Below are positions 50,360 to 59,155 of a stretch of DNA of 64,000 nucleotides, one piece after another. Both the position numbers and the translations under genes were made by a program. Position 1 is the first letter of the stretch. The number at the start of each line of letters is the position of its first letter. The notes under the pieces are model-generated. The model made no database searches and was not told where the DNA came from. It saw only the letters and a program-made list of their open reading frames with translations. The DNA is from Xanthobacter flavus (lineage in GTDB: Bacteria > Pseudomonadota > Alphaproteobacteria > Rhizobiales > Xanthobacteraceae), in contig NZ_JAGGML010000001.1 of the NCBI RefSeq assembly GCF_017875275.1, positions 620,001-684,000 of the forward strand, written 5' to 3'.

Positions 50360-51304
50360 TCAAGTCGCAGCACGCTTCTTTTCGCGACGGACCGCGCGCG
50401 ACTCGGGCAGAGGCCCAGCAGCCCGAAGCAACGACGGAAGAATCCGGTTGCCCTGCTCACGGTCCTCCCACGGTCGGGCGGCGCGGAGCGACGGCAGCAC
50501 GTGGTGGGCCGATAGCCCCTGCAAGTCGGAAACCAGGCTGGCAAGGCAAGCATGCCAGATCTCATATTCGGCACGGCTCACCACGATATCGACCGGGTCC
50601 GGATCGAGAAAAGTCTTCTGGTAGGCATCGGCATAAGGGCGCCGACGGCTGTAGTCGAACCCGTCAACCTCCACCTCATAGCGCGCCGGGGCAAAGGCAC
50701 CGTCGGATGTCACGGTGATCTTGCGGAACCACGCCGGGCCACGGCCCATCGGATGCATCACCACGGCACGCTCCGGCCGCTCCGCTTCCCAGGGCGGGCA
50801 CCCACCAAGCAAGGCGTGGCGGATGACGATTCGGGCCGGCGAACGTCGCATTTGCTGCACCTTGCGCACCGCGCCGCTTTCCCCGGGCATCGCATGGGCA
50901 CTCACCTCGGCGCCTGCCGCGTCAAAGGCCTTGGTCGTGGTGAGCAAGCCGATGCCGCGCGCGATCGCGGCCGGGCCATCCGCGCCCAAATCCCCGAGAT
51001 CCTCAAGCGGGTTCCACTCTTCCGGCATGGCATAAACGAGCTCGCCCAGCCGCTCGACCGCGTCGAAGACCGCGACCGCATCCGGGTGCGGCTCGCGTTC
51101 CATCGCGTCAGGGAAAAGACCGAAGCGGTTGCACATGTCTGGCTCCTGCACGAGAGCCAAAAGCTCGCCCATCTTTTCGACCCCGCCCCACCCGGTGCGG
51201 AGGCGGAACACGAACGTCTCATCCCCCTCCGCCGCAGCCTTCGGCAGTTCGTCGCGATAGGCCCAGCGCAGAAGTGCTTCGATATCAACGGTTTTCCGAC
51301 CCAT
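50360..51304 (-). CDS. Prophage protein of unknown function beside the iteron array
   Basis: A 314-residue protein. It starts MGRKTVDIEALLRWAYRDELPK and later has PARIVIRHALLGGCPPWE, AWFRKITVTSDGAFAPARYEVEVDGFDYSRRRPYADAYQKTFLDPDP and RAEYEIWHACLASLVSDL near 255-272. The WAYRDELPK opening recalls other short regulators in rhizobial prophages, but no function is assigned. Transcription ends at the terminator at 50283. Confidence 0.6.
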   Translation of the reverse strand: MGRKTVDIEALLRWAYRDELPKAAAEGDETFVFRLRTGWGGVEKMGELLALVQEPDMCNRFGLFPDAMEREPHPDAVAVFDAVERLGELVYAMPEEWNPLEDLGDLGADGPAAIARGIGLLTTTKAFDAAGAEVSAHAMPGESGAVRKVQQMRRSPARIVIRHALLGGCPPWEAERPERAVVMHPMGRGPAWFRKITVTSDGAFAPARYEVEVDGFDYSRRRPYADAYQKTFLDPDPVDIVVSRAEYEIWHACLASLVSDLQGLSAHHVLPSLRAARPWEDREQGNRILPSLLRAAGPLPESRAVRREKKRAAT

Positions 51305-51327
51305 CCGACATCCTCCTCGCCCGTTAT

Positions 51328-51654
51328 GGGAGGCTAGGGAGGCAAAGGGAGGCTAGCTCCACATCTGACCAAATCCCAGCCACAAGACTAACCAATTGAT
51401 AAAAAACAATATTCAAAACTCTATGGGAGGCTAGGGAGCCTAGGGAGGCTAGATCTTGTGTTACGCATAGAGAGAGAAGCGAAGATTTTTCCACGCCGTC
51501 GAAAAATATTGCGCAACACTCCTCACGCGTACCTGCGGATTACCCTCCCTAGGCTCCCTAGCCTCCCACAGCACCAGCTAACCCATTGATCCCCCGCACC
51601 CCCGGCACAGAACCGCCGCCGGCGCGCTAGCCTCCCTAGGCTCCCTAGCCTCCC
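51328..51654. repeat. Iteron-like inverted repeat array beside the primase gene (candidate origin or operator)
   Basis: Four blocks of the 9-bp unit GGGAGGCTA/GGGAGCCTA: 51328-51356 and 51425-51452 in one orientation, 51543-51567 and 51627-51654 inverted. The blocks at 51425 and 51627 are perfect 28-bp inverted repeats of each other. AT-rich stretches (51395-51420 and 51485-51512) lie between blocks. The 361-base gap holds no gene. The last block abuts the primase 3' end. Confidence 0.7.
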
Positions 51655-51665
51655 ATGGTCGCGCT

Positions 51666-53618
51666 TCACTCCCTCGCCGCGCCATAAGTGTAAGGGGTGT
51701 GAGAGGGATCGAATTCGCGACGGATGCGGATGCCCGTGTAGAGCGAGACGGAAGCCTTGCCCTTTTCGAAGCCGTAGGACTCGGCCGCCTTCGGCATGCG
51801 CCTGTTGAAGGTGTTGCGGCCGAGCGGTGTGAGGTTGCTCTTGGTGCAGTAGGCCGTGAAGGCGCCATAGAGGTCGCCCGCCTCCACCGTGTCCGCAGGG
51901 TTGCGCGTCACGTCGACGGCGGCGCGGATGAAGGCGCCGACGATGTCGCTTTCGTCCCGGTATTCTTGCGTGGCCGCCATGATCTTGTCGGGCGGATGCA
52001 GCCCGCCGCGGTTCAGATAGTCGATGGCGCCGGCGATCATCCAGTTGAGGATGCCGGGAAGCTCGCGTTGCAGCTTGAGCGGCAGGTTCTTGTCGCGCTC
52101 GCCTTCGGGAATCTGCACCTCGAACGGCACCAGCATCACGCGGCGCCAGATGCCGTCGTCATTGCCATAAATGCGCGGCTTGTTGTTGCAGGAGATCACA
52201 AGCTTGAAGAACGGATAGACCTCGATGAATTCGTGGTGCAGCCGCCGCACGTTGATGGGCTCGCTGCCGGTGGCATCCTTGATGAAGCTCTCATCGAGTG
52301 GCAGCCCTTCCTTCGGCTCCGCCGAACGCACGAAGCGCGCGGCCGGCAGACGGATGAGATCGGGCGTGGCCTCGGAGCCCTTGCGGTTCTGGTCCGTCAC
52401 CAGGCTCATCACCGGAACCGTGGTGGCATAGTCGCCCATGACGCGCGAGATGATGTCCACGAGGGTGGATTTGCCGTTCTTTCCCCCGCCGTAGAAGATG
52501 CAGAAGGCCTGTTCCACCGTGAGCGCCGTGAGGCAATAGCCGGACCAGCGCTGCAGGAAGGCCCGCACCTCATGGTCCGGCATGATCCGGTTGAGGAAGG
52601 CCTCGAACACGGGCGCCTGCGCCTCGGGACAGTGATAGGCCGGCGCCACCTTCGTGATGAAATCGGCCCGGGCATGGGGCAGCATGGAAAAGTGCCATGT
52701 CACGCGGGTGCGCACGGTGTCCGGATCGGGGCACTCCAGGTCCAGCTCCTCGACCTTGATAAAGCGGATCGTGCCGTTGGCCACGTTGAGAGCGAGGGGA
52801 TCGGCGTCGAGTGCCGCCAGCGGGCGGCCGAGATAGGGCCGCGCCTCGGTCAGCATGCCATCAAGCTTGCCGGAATTGCCGCTCGATGTGGCGAAGCGCC
52901 GGCGCTGCGCCTGGCGCGCCTGAAGGGCTTTCATCGCGACGGCGCCGCGGTTCACGATGGCCTTGACCTTCTCGGCCTCATCGCGCAGCACCCGCGTGCG
53001 CTGCTTTTTCTCGGTTTTGGCGATGTCCTCGTCATCGAGGGCGATGATGTCGTGGGGGATCTCCCGCAACCGCTCCAGCGCCACTTCGGCGGCTTCCATG
53101 GCCTCCCGCTCGCGCGGCGTGGGCTGGAGCACGAAGGCCTCGAGCGCGATGGCTTCGGCGGTCGGGTGCGCGAAGCGGCGTACCACGTCCTCATCGTTCT
53201 CGGGACGCAGCCAGCGCCGTCGGTCCCAATAATGCCAGCCGAGATTCGGCACGAACAGGATGTCCGGCCCGAACCGCGCACGCAGGCGCCGGGAATTGCC
53301 GATGTCGTTCAGGGGCTCTCGGGCGCAGGCGTTGAGGATGGCATCGGACGGGTCGAAGCCATCCGGTGCCGGCTCCAAGCCCTCGAAATCACCGTCATCA
53401 CCGCCGGCGTGCTCCCCTTCCCTCCCCATCTGCGGCGCTGCAGCCGAGGGGGAAGCCGGGGGCCTGTCATCCCAGCTTTCCTCTCGCAAGTCGTCATTGG
53501 CGGGAGAAGGAATGGGCGCTCCCCCCTGCACCAGCGCGGCGATGCGCGCGGCGGCCTCGGGCGGCACGACAGGGGCCGATTGGGGAGCGGGCGGGCGCTG
53601 TCCGGCAGGTTCGGTCAT
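51666..53618 (-). CDS. P4/D5-type phage primase-helicase
   Basis: A 650-residue protein. The C-terminal superfamily III helicase has Walker A GGGKNGKST near 377-385, then RFVRSAEPKEGLPLDESFIKDATGSEPINVRRLH, and KLVISCNNKPRIYGNDDGIWRRVMLVPF, as in the phage/plasmid primase P4 and D5 families. The N-terminal 100 residues are Pro/Ala-rich and disordered, followed by a mainly helical region without a clear catalytic primase motif. It should unwind the phage origin. The start at 53618 has CGGAG 8 bases upstream. Confidence 0.88.
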   Translation of the reverse strand: MTEPAGQRPPAPQSAPVVPPEAAARIAALVQGGAPIPSPANDDLREESWDDRPPASPSAAAPQMGREGEHAGGDDGDFEGLEPAPDGFDPSDAILNACAREPLNDIGNSRRLRARFGPDILFVPNLGWHYWDRRRWLRPENDEDVVRRFAHPTAEAIALEAFVLQPTPREREAMEAAEVALERLREIPHDIIALDDEDIAKTEKKQRTRVLRDEAEKVKAIVNRGAVAMKALQARQAQRRRFATSSGNSGKLDGMLTEARPYLGRPLAALDADPLALNVANGTIRFIKVEELDLECPDPDTVRTRVTWHFSMLPHARADFITKVAPAYHCPEAQAPVFEAFLNRIMPDHEVRAFLQRWSGYCLTALTVEQAFCIFYGGGKNGKSTLVDIISRVMGDYATTVPVMSLVTDQNRKGSEATPDLIRLPAARFVRSAEPKEGLPLDESFIKDATGSEPINVRRLHHEFIEVYPFFKLVISCNNKPRIYGNDDGIWRRVMLVPFEVQIPEGERDKNLPLKLQRELPGILNWMIAGAIDYLNRGGLHPPDKIMAATQEYRDESDIVGAFIRAAVDVTRNPADTVEAGDLYGAFTAYCTKSNLTPLGRNTFNRRMPKAAESYGFEKGKASVSLYTGIRIRREFDPSHTPYTYGAARE

Positions 53619-53665
53619 GCCAGAGCTCCGGAACTGATTCGCCGGGCACCGCGTTGCGAATCGCC

Positions 53666-53923
53666 ATGAAACCCGCCCCATCGCCGCCCGATTGGACCAA
53701 ACCCCTCGCGAAGCGCCTGCCCCTGAAGTCGGGCGGGGTGCTGGTGACGCTGCGCGATGCCGGAGAGTTCGCGAACGACCGCTGGGGCCGGGTGCGGCAG
53801 TCGGCGGCCATCCAGCACACCGTCGAATTGCTCATGGCGGCGGCCGAGACCGGAGACGCGGCTGACATCGCGGCGGCCACGGCACAGATGGAGCACACGC
53901 TCGTGAGCCGGCGGGAGATGTAG
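53666..53923 (+). CDS. Small prophage protein, divergent from the primase gene
   Basis: An 85-residue protein: WTKPLAKRLPLKSGGVLVTLRDAGEFANDRWGRVRQSAAIQHTVELLMAAAETGDAADI. It appears compact with mixed structure. It is divergent from the primase gene with under 50 bases between starts. Similar small proteins occur in rhizobial prophages; no function is known. The ribosome site is weak. Confidence 0.55.
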   Translation: MKPAPSPPDWTKPLAKRLPLKSGGVLVTLRDAGEFANDRWGRVRQSAAIQHTVELLMAAAETGDAADIAAATAQMEHTLVSRREM

Positions 53924-54009
53924 GGAACACCGGCTAAGACGCGATAGATTTCTGCTCTTTGAATACCCCGGCACATAGCTGTTAAGGTTGCGCTGGGGAG
54001 GATCGATTG

Positions 54010-54774
54010 ATGACCGCGAGCAACTGGAATTCAGGGCTGCTGTTAGTAGTCGGCGCAGCATCTGGTATCCTCCTTTGTGCCCTTTTGGGGACACCGGTCG
54101 CGGCCATTTTGATTAAGGAAACAAAGCCAGACGCCGGAGACTGGCTCCAATTTTCCGGGGCCATTTTCGGCGGCGCAATCACCTTGATTGCCGCCATATC
54201 GGCGTGGATTTCCATACAAAAGCAAATTTCTATTCAGCAGAGCTTTTCTAGTCTTGAGATTCTCGACAAATCCAGACAGAGATTTGAGATAAATTTCTCT
54301 GGAACACTTGATGCGATCGACTTTTGTAGCATTATTACGGTAGAATTCTGGCTTGAGGAGGACGATGCTGCTGCTGACGCAATATGCGACTCTATTAAGC
54401 GTAAATACAACGTAGATTTCCCAATTTCTGACTTTAATGTTAACTATGTTAAACTCGTATCGCAATGCATACCACGATCCGAAGTATACTATTGCATAAG
54501 GCTTGCCGAAATATTTAGTATAATGACTGAGTATCATCCTCAGAAATGGGGGTCTTCTCGCACTGAAGCACTTTCGAAACATATTAATAACATGGCCTCG
54601 GCCAGACAAAAGTCTGACGACCTTTTCAAAGAGCTCGTTGCGCGCCGCAAGCAGATACTCCGTGTGATCGAGCTTGCAAGCTCTCGTATTGATGCAGCCA
54701 TTGATAATATTTCGGGGCATATCGGACCTCACGCCGCTGGCCCATCGAACAACGGTAATGCCGCTTCAACGTAA
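54010..54774 (+). CDS. Two-helix membrane protein of unknown function (low-GC cargo gene)
   Basis: A 254-residue protein: membrane helices at about 8-35 and 46-68, then a mostly helical, charged cytoplasmic part with FSGTLDAIDFCSIITVEFWLEED near 95-117. GAGGA lies 7 bases before ATG 54010. Base composition is clearly AT-richer than in flanking genes. The 3' end overlaps the methyltransferase 3' end by about 45 bases (convergent). Placement and composition suggest cargo, for example superinfection exclusion or defence; no family is recognised. Confidence 0.6.
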   Translation: MTASNWNSGLLLVVGAASGILLCALLGTPVAAILIKETKPDAGDWLQFSGAIFGGAITLIAAISAWISIQKQISIQQSFSSLEILDKSRQRFEINFSGTLDAIDFCSIITVEFWLEEDDAAADAICDSIKRKYNVDFPISDFNVNYVKLVSQCIPRSEVYYCIRLAEIFSIMTEYHPQKWGSSRTEALSKHINNMASARQKSDDLFKELVARRKQILRVIELASSRIDAAIDNISGHIGPHAAGPSNNGNAAST

Positions 54775-56195
54775 CCGCGGGCCTTGGCCGCCTCGCGCTT
54801 GCGTTCGGCGGGGCCGGCGAGGCAGAGGGCCATGCGGCGTCGGATGTCGGCCTGATACTCGGCCTCGCGCTCCACTAGCACGGCGGAAAAGCCCTCGCGC
54901 CATGCTGCCTCGCCCGTGGTGCCGGTGCCTGCGAAGGGATCAAGCACCGTGCCGCCGGGCGGCGTCACCAGCCGGCAGAGCCACTGCATGAGGTCCACCG
55001 GCTTCACGGTCGGGTGCTTGGAGCCCAGCCGGTCGTCGGCGTCCGCCTTGGCGGAATAGAAGAAGCGGGCGGCCGAGCCGGAGTCGCCATGGGCGATCAT
55101 GGGCGTATCGGCGGCCCGGCTCTCCCGCCCGAGGGCGTTGCCCTGATAGCCCGCCGCGCTCGCGCGCTTGATGGTGCCGGTGCCGCTGGAGGTCTCGGGA
55201 AACGCCGCCAAAACGTCCGGCGAGCCGTCATGCAAGACGTTTGCGGGGAAGCGGCCTAGGTCATTCGCTCTGCCATCGCGCACGCCGCGCAAACCGGTCG
55301 GGCCGATCTCGCTGCCGCCGAACCGGCCAACTGGCGCCGGCGTCTTGTCCCCGGCCTCAATCCGGCACCCATCGATATTCAAAGCGCCCGTGCCATGCGC
55401 CAGCACATTGGCGGCGACAGTGCCTTCGAGCGGCTTGCGGGCGAGGATGATAGGCTCCCACGCCGGCTTCACCGCCGTGCCCCAGCCCTGCCACTCTGCA
55501 GCCTCCGGAGACCCTGGCGCCGTAACATCTACGAAACGAGACTGTCGAAACTCTCCGAGCGCCGCGTAGACCTGCGCGCCGGATTCACCTTTGTGGGTTT
55601 TGGTTCGGCCAATGACTTCACGCTCGGCGCCCAACGCCTTGTCGATGCCCTTGGCCGCGTCGTGGCTCTTCGGGAAGCCAGTGCCATAGACCCAGGCGCG
55701 CAGCCCCTCGAAGCCCATCAGGTCGACTACGCGCAGGAAGGCGGCAAGCTGCGTGTCGGAGAGCGAATGCACGAAGTCGCACAGGATCGGGTCGAGGCTC
55801 ATCAATTCGAGCAGCGTGTCGCGCACCTCAAAGCCGGCGTCTTCAATCGCGCACTTGAGCCGGTGATCCGTCCGCGTACCGCCGAACGCGACCACATGCC
55901 CGCCCGGCTTGAGCACGCGCAGCGCCTCGGCCCAGAACTCCGCCGCGAACGCAGCTTCGCCCGTGTCCCATTTCTGGCCCATGAAGCCGGCCGAGGCGCG
56001 CGCATAGAGCCCATCCCGCCCGTGCTGCGCCGGCGCGGCGTTGGCCCCGCCGAACCTTTTGCGGATAGAGACGAGCGCATAAGGCGGATCGGTCACGATG
56101 GCATGGATGCTCGCGTCCGGCAGCGTGCGCAGCACCTCGCGGCTATCGCCGCAATGGAGCGTCACCCGCCCGCCGAGGAATGTTTCCGGGCTCAT
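54729..56195 (-). CDS. Site-specific DNA methyltransferase (beta class, N4/N6)
   Basis: A 488-residue enzyme. The catalytic TDPPYAL comes first (Asp36-Tyr39), and the SAM-binding VLDPFAGTGTTGEAAW near 412-427 follows; this order is the beta class. KHPTVKPVDLMQWLCRLVTPPGG precedes it, as in N4-cytosine/N6-adenine enzymes. A target-recognition insert fills about 180-380. No restriction partner is adjacent. Its ATG overlaps the stop of the GcrA-like gene, so the two are coupled. Confidence 0.88.
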   Translation of the reverse strand: MSPETFLGGRVTLHCGDSREVLRTLPDASIHAIVTDPPYALVSIRKRFGGANAAPAQHGRDGLYARASAGFMGQKWDTGEAAFAAEFWAEALRVLKPGGHVVAFGGTRTDHRLKCAIEDAGFEVRDTLLELMSLDPILCDFVHSLSDTQLAAFLRVVDLMGFEGLRAWVYGTGFPKSHDAAKGIDKALGAEREVIGRTKTHKGESGAQVYAALGEFRQSRFVDVTAPGSPEAAEWQGWGTAVKPAWEPIILARKPLEGTVAANVLAHGTGALNIDGCRIEAGDKTPAPVGRFGGSEIGPTGLRGVRDGRANDLGRFPANVLHDGSPDVLAAFPETSSGTGTIKRASAAGYQGNALGRESRAADTPMIAHGDSGSAARFFYSAKADADDRLGSKHPTVKPVDLMQWLCRLVTPPGGTVLDPFAGTGTTGEAAWREGFSAVLVEREAEYQADIRRRMALCLAGPAERKREAAKARGYVEAALPLFDGPAA

Positions 56196-56863
56196 CACGC
56201 GGCCTTTCCGCCGGCGAAGGCGTCCACCAGGTCGACCTCGCGGCGCTTGCTGCTGCGGGCGGGCATGACGTGAACGTCATAGGCAGGCCGTGGCTCGCGG
56301 GCGGTGCCGCGCACATAGGCCATGCGATGGTGCGCCGCGCAGTAGCTGGCGCCCTCGCCCGTCCTGTCGCCGCAGACGACCAGCCCCAGCCCATCGCCGC
56401 GCAACGGCCAGCGGCAGGAATCGTGGCGCAGATCCGGCGAGGCAAAGAGGAGGCCGAGCGCCGCCTCGGCGGGCACATCCGCCAGCATGGGCATGGGCGG
56501 CAGGGCGCCATCCGGCAGGCGCGTGCGTCCGGTGGCTGGCTTCGGAGCGGGCACGGGCAAGGCTGCGGCCCGCCGGGCCGCCCGCTCCTTCTCGCGAGCG
56601 ATCTTGCGGGTTTCCACCCGCCGCCGGCGGTCCTTTTCAGCCTCGGCCCGCGCCTCCTCGCGCGCCCGCCGCGCCGCTTCGCTTGAGGCGCGCACGGCCT
56701 GCACGCCATCCAGGCCGAGCCGCGACAGACGGCCAATGCAGGCATTGCGGGACGTGCCGGGGCGCACTCGCTCGGACAATGTGGCGGCGATGTCGCCGCA
56801 GCTCAGGCCGTCCGCCCGCAGCCGGAGCAATTCCGCATCCTGCTTTTGCGTCCACGCGCTCAT
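56195..56863 (-). CDS. GcrA-family cell cycle regulator, phage-encoded
   Basis: A 222-residue protein. The N-terminus (WTQKQDAELLRLRADGLSCGDIAATL, then NACIGRLSRLGL) is the GcrA DNA-binding region. The C-terminal segment has CRWPLRGDGLG near 148 and YCAAHHRMAY near 171, the sigma-70-interacting part with its Cys/His set. A long basic Arg/Glu/Ala helix lies between (about 62-100). Chromosomal GcrA activates sigma-70 promoters at CcrM-methylated GANTC sites. This copy may take over host cell-cycle transcription. It overlaps both neighbours by four bases. Confidence 0.88.
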   Translation of the reverse strand: MSAWTQKQDAELLRLRADGLSCGDIAATLSERVRPGTSRNACIGRLSRLGLDGVQAVRASSEAARRAREEARAEAEKDRRRRVETRKIAREKERAARRAAALPVPAPKPATGRTRLPDGALPPMPMLADVPAEAALGLLFASPDLRHDSCRWPLRGDGLGLVVCGDRTGEGASYCAAHHRMAYVRGTAREPRPAYDVHVMPARSSKRREVDLVDAFAGGKAA

Positions 56864-58188
56864 GCCGCCGCTCCGTGTTCGTTGGCGCCGTTCGCCACGG
56901 CCGCTTGCGCGGCCTGCTCGGGCGCGAGGGCTTCGCGTGCCCCGCTCGCCACGGCAGGCGTTCCGCCTGCCTGCTCGGGGAAGAGCCCCAGATCTTCCAT
57001 GAGCACGTCGTTGAAATCCTTCCCCGGCGGCGCCCAGGCGGTGCGGACGATGCGGCCCGGCGCGGCGTGGCGGGCGCATGCCCGCTCCATCGCCATGCGG
57101 GTGAAGAAGGGATCGCTGTCGCCATCCGCCAGCAGCACCAGCTCGGTGCATTCGGCCGGGATGGGCATGGCCAGGCTCTCGAAATCCGGCACCGGGCCGG
57201 GCACATGCACGCGCCGCATATGGCCGCGCTTGTCCGCCACGGTGTCGGTGGGATGAACGATGGTTTCCCGCGCCTTGCCGGCGAGGTTGCCGAGATCGGC
57301 GGCGCACAGGAAGGCGGTGTCGCGCAGGTCTTCGCCCGCCGCCACCAGCGCCGCCCACACCGAGAGCAGCGTCTCGATGCCCTCGCCCGCATAGACCTTG
57401 CGCGCGACCCCGCTCCAGGCCGGCACCAGCACGATGGCGCCGCCGAGCTTCGAGCCGCGCATCTTCTTCGCCGGCAGCACCTCGCCTGTGTCGGGATCGA
57501 CGATCTCCGCCTTGCCCTTGCGGCGGGCGAGATCGATCCACGTCATGTGCAGCCCGCGAAACCGCCCATCCGGCCCGGTGATGGCGGCCACCAGCGCCGG
57601 CCCGCGATGCAGCACGCGCGAATAGGAGCGCCCATCCACCTCCTCATGGCCGTGGCAGAAGGCGAAATCCGCCTTGAAGCGCAGATCGCGCGAGCGCGGG
57701 TCGGGAATGCCGCGGCGAGCGAGATAGGCTTCGGCCGGCGTGCCGGCGATGGGCATGGAGGCGCCCCACAAGGCATAGACCTTGCGCCGCTCGGCCTCGC
57801 GGTAGCGGTTGTTTTCGGCTTCCTGCCTCGCGGCCCGGGCGCGGCGCTGCTCCTCGCGGGCGGCAAGCTCTTCCGGCGTGGCGCGGGTGCCCTCGCCGCG
57901 CGGCGGCGGGCGGCCGGTGAGCGTCTCGCAGGCGGCGAGGAAGTCCGCCCCGTCGAGATATTGCACAAGGTCGATGACATCACCCCCGCGCGCGGCATGC
58001 CGGCAGTGCCAGACCCCCTTGCGCATATGGACGGAGAACCGGTCCCGCCCGCCGCACACCGGGCACGGCCCCACCATCTCCGAGCCCGCCCGCTTGAGCG
58101 CGACGCCGCGCCGGCCGAGCTCATCCAGCACGCCGACGCCCCGCGCCTGCGCCACCCAATCAGAGAAGGCGGGATCGGAGGGGGTCAT
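56860..58188 (-). CDS. CHC2-zinc-finger/Toprim primase
   Basis: A 442-residue protein. A zinc finger CPVCGGRDRFSVHMRKGVWHCRH (Cys42, Cys45, Cys62, His64) and GGDVIDLVQYL follow a short helix. The Toprim fold is near 270-385, with KVYAGEGIETLLS (Glu) and ELVLLADGDSDPF (Asp-x-Asp). This resembles primases of phages and plasmids (TraC/DUF7146 types). It should make primers for phage replication together with the P4-type helicase. Confidence 0.85.
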   Translation of the reverse strand: MTPSDPAFSDWVAQARGVGVLDELGRRGVALKRAGSEMVGPCPVCGGRDRFSVHMRKGVWHCRHAARGGDVIDLVQYLDGADFLAACETLTGRPPPRGEGTRATPEELAAREEQRRARAARQEAENNRYREAERRKVYALWGASMPIAGTPAEAYLARRGIPDPRSRDLRFKADFAFCHGHEEVDGRSYSRVLHRGPALVAAITGPDGRFRGLHMTWIDLARRKGKAEIVDPDTGEVLPAKKMRGSKLGGAIVLVPAWSGVARKVYAGEGIETLLSVWAALVAAGEDLRDTAFLCAADLGNLAGKARETIVHPTDTVADKRGHMRRVHVPGPVPDFESLAMPIPAECTELVLLADGDSDPFFTRMAMERACARHAAPGRIVRTAWAPPGKDFNDVLMEDLGLFPEQAGGTPAVASGAREALAPEQAAQAAVANGANEHGAAA

Positions 58189-58191
58189 GGC

Positions 58192-59151
58192 TCAGGCCGC
58201 CTTGACCACGGCCGGCGCCGAGAGACGGCCCTGGGCCTTGCGCAGGGCATTGAGGCTCACCTTGAGCCGCCCGCAGGTCGTGATCGCCGAGGCCGTGGCA
58301 CGCTGGAGGGCGTCGATCTCCCCTTCGAGCCCTGCGACCTCCTGCGCGAGGGCCAACGTCGCCGCCGCGATATCCTCCAGCGTGGTGTCCTTCACCAGCG
58401 GGCCGAAATCCTTCTCGCGGCGCTCGGCGACGAGGACGGGCGACAGGCCCGCTTCCTTCGCCACCCGCTCGTCATCCCAGCCTTCGGCATAGGCCTTGCG
58501 GGCCTTGTCGTAATGGTCGGAGAGCAGGAGATAGAGGTTGACGATGGCATCGCTCGCCGCCGGCGAGGCATGGCCGGCATTCTCGTTTGCGGGCGTAGGC
58601 GCAGTCTGCGATGCGGGAAGCTTGGGAGCCATGGTGAAGGCCTTATTTGGTGATGAGTGGGCACTCGCCTTGGTGCGGCAGGCTGGGCAGACATGGCGAC
58701 CTACGCCCACGACCTTCCAACCACGTTTGGCGCACCACGCCGCCATGGTGTGAGGCGGATACGGGTTGGCCGAAGCGGAGCGCTCATCGACCGCGGGACA
58801 CTGGCTGCACCGGATTTCCTGCACCTTGCGGGATGCCAGTCCCGGTGCGCGGGCGCGGGTGACGACGGGAAAGTGGTCTTGCATGAGTCCCTCCGGAGAT
58901 ATCTCTGCAAAGAGACTGTCCGCAGATACGTCGGCTGGGGGAGATTTATGTATTAATTCCAGATATGCGCAGTGCGTCGCGGACGAAATCGCGGATCGTA
59001 CAGATGTCTTTGAGTCAGATAGCTCAACCGACAACAGATTTCCGAAATCGCCCGGGGCAACTAGATCGCGCACATCTCCGCCGACATCTTTGACGCCATC
59101 AAGTATCGCACCCTTGATCGTATCAACATCAACCGTCACCAACCGCGCCAT
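58192..59151 (-). CDS. Prophage protein with putative zinc-binding segments, unknown function
   Basis: A 319-residue protein. Middle Cys pairs (IRCSQCPAVDE near 113, and HVCPACRTKAS near 153) could form a zinc site. The C-terminal 120 residues hold a helix-turn-helix-like segment (DDERVAKEAGLSPVLVAERREKDFG) then a long coiled coil (LALAQEVAGLEGEIDALQRAT). Context suggests a replication or regulatory role; it is directly upstream of the Toprim primase gene. No family is recognised. Confidence 0.55.
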   Translation of the reverse strand: MARLVTVDVDTIKGAILDGVKDVGGDVRDLVAPGDFGNLLSVELSDSKTSVRSAISSATHCAYLELIHKSPPADVSADSLFAEISPEGLMQDHFPVVTRARAPGLASRKVQEIRCSQCPAVDERSASANPYPPHTMAAWCAKRGWKVVGVGRHVCPACRTKASAHSSPNKAFTMAPKLPASQTAPTPANENAGHASPAASDAIVNLYLLLSDHYDKARKAYAEGWDDERVAKEAGLSPVLVAERREKDFGPLVKDTTLEDIAAATLALAQEVAGLEGEIDALQRATASAITTCGRLKVSLNALRKAQGRLSAPAVVKAA

Positions 59152-59155
59152 CGCC

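Noticed and set aside
47026-50515. Long plus-strand open frames over the terminase region
   Set aside because: They mirror the terminase large and small subunit genes and the GPZ-like gene, with shadow composition.
51328-51654. CRISPR array
   Set aside because: The repeats are clustered 9-bp units in two orientations without regular unique spacers, and no cas genes are near.
54729-56195. Complete restriction-modification system
   Set aside because: No endonuclease gene is next to this methyltransferase or the Dam-type one at 19932. The HNH gene is 30 kb away from the first and near neither in an operon.
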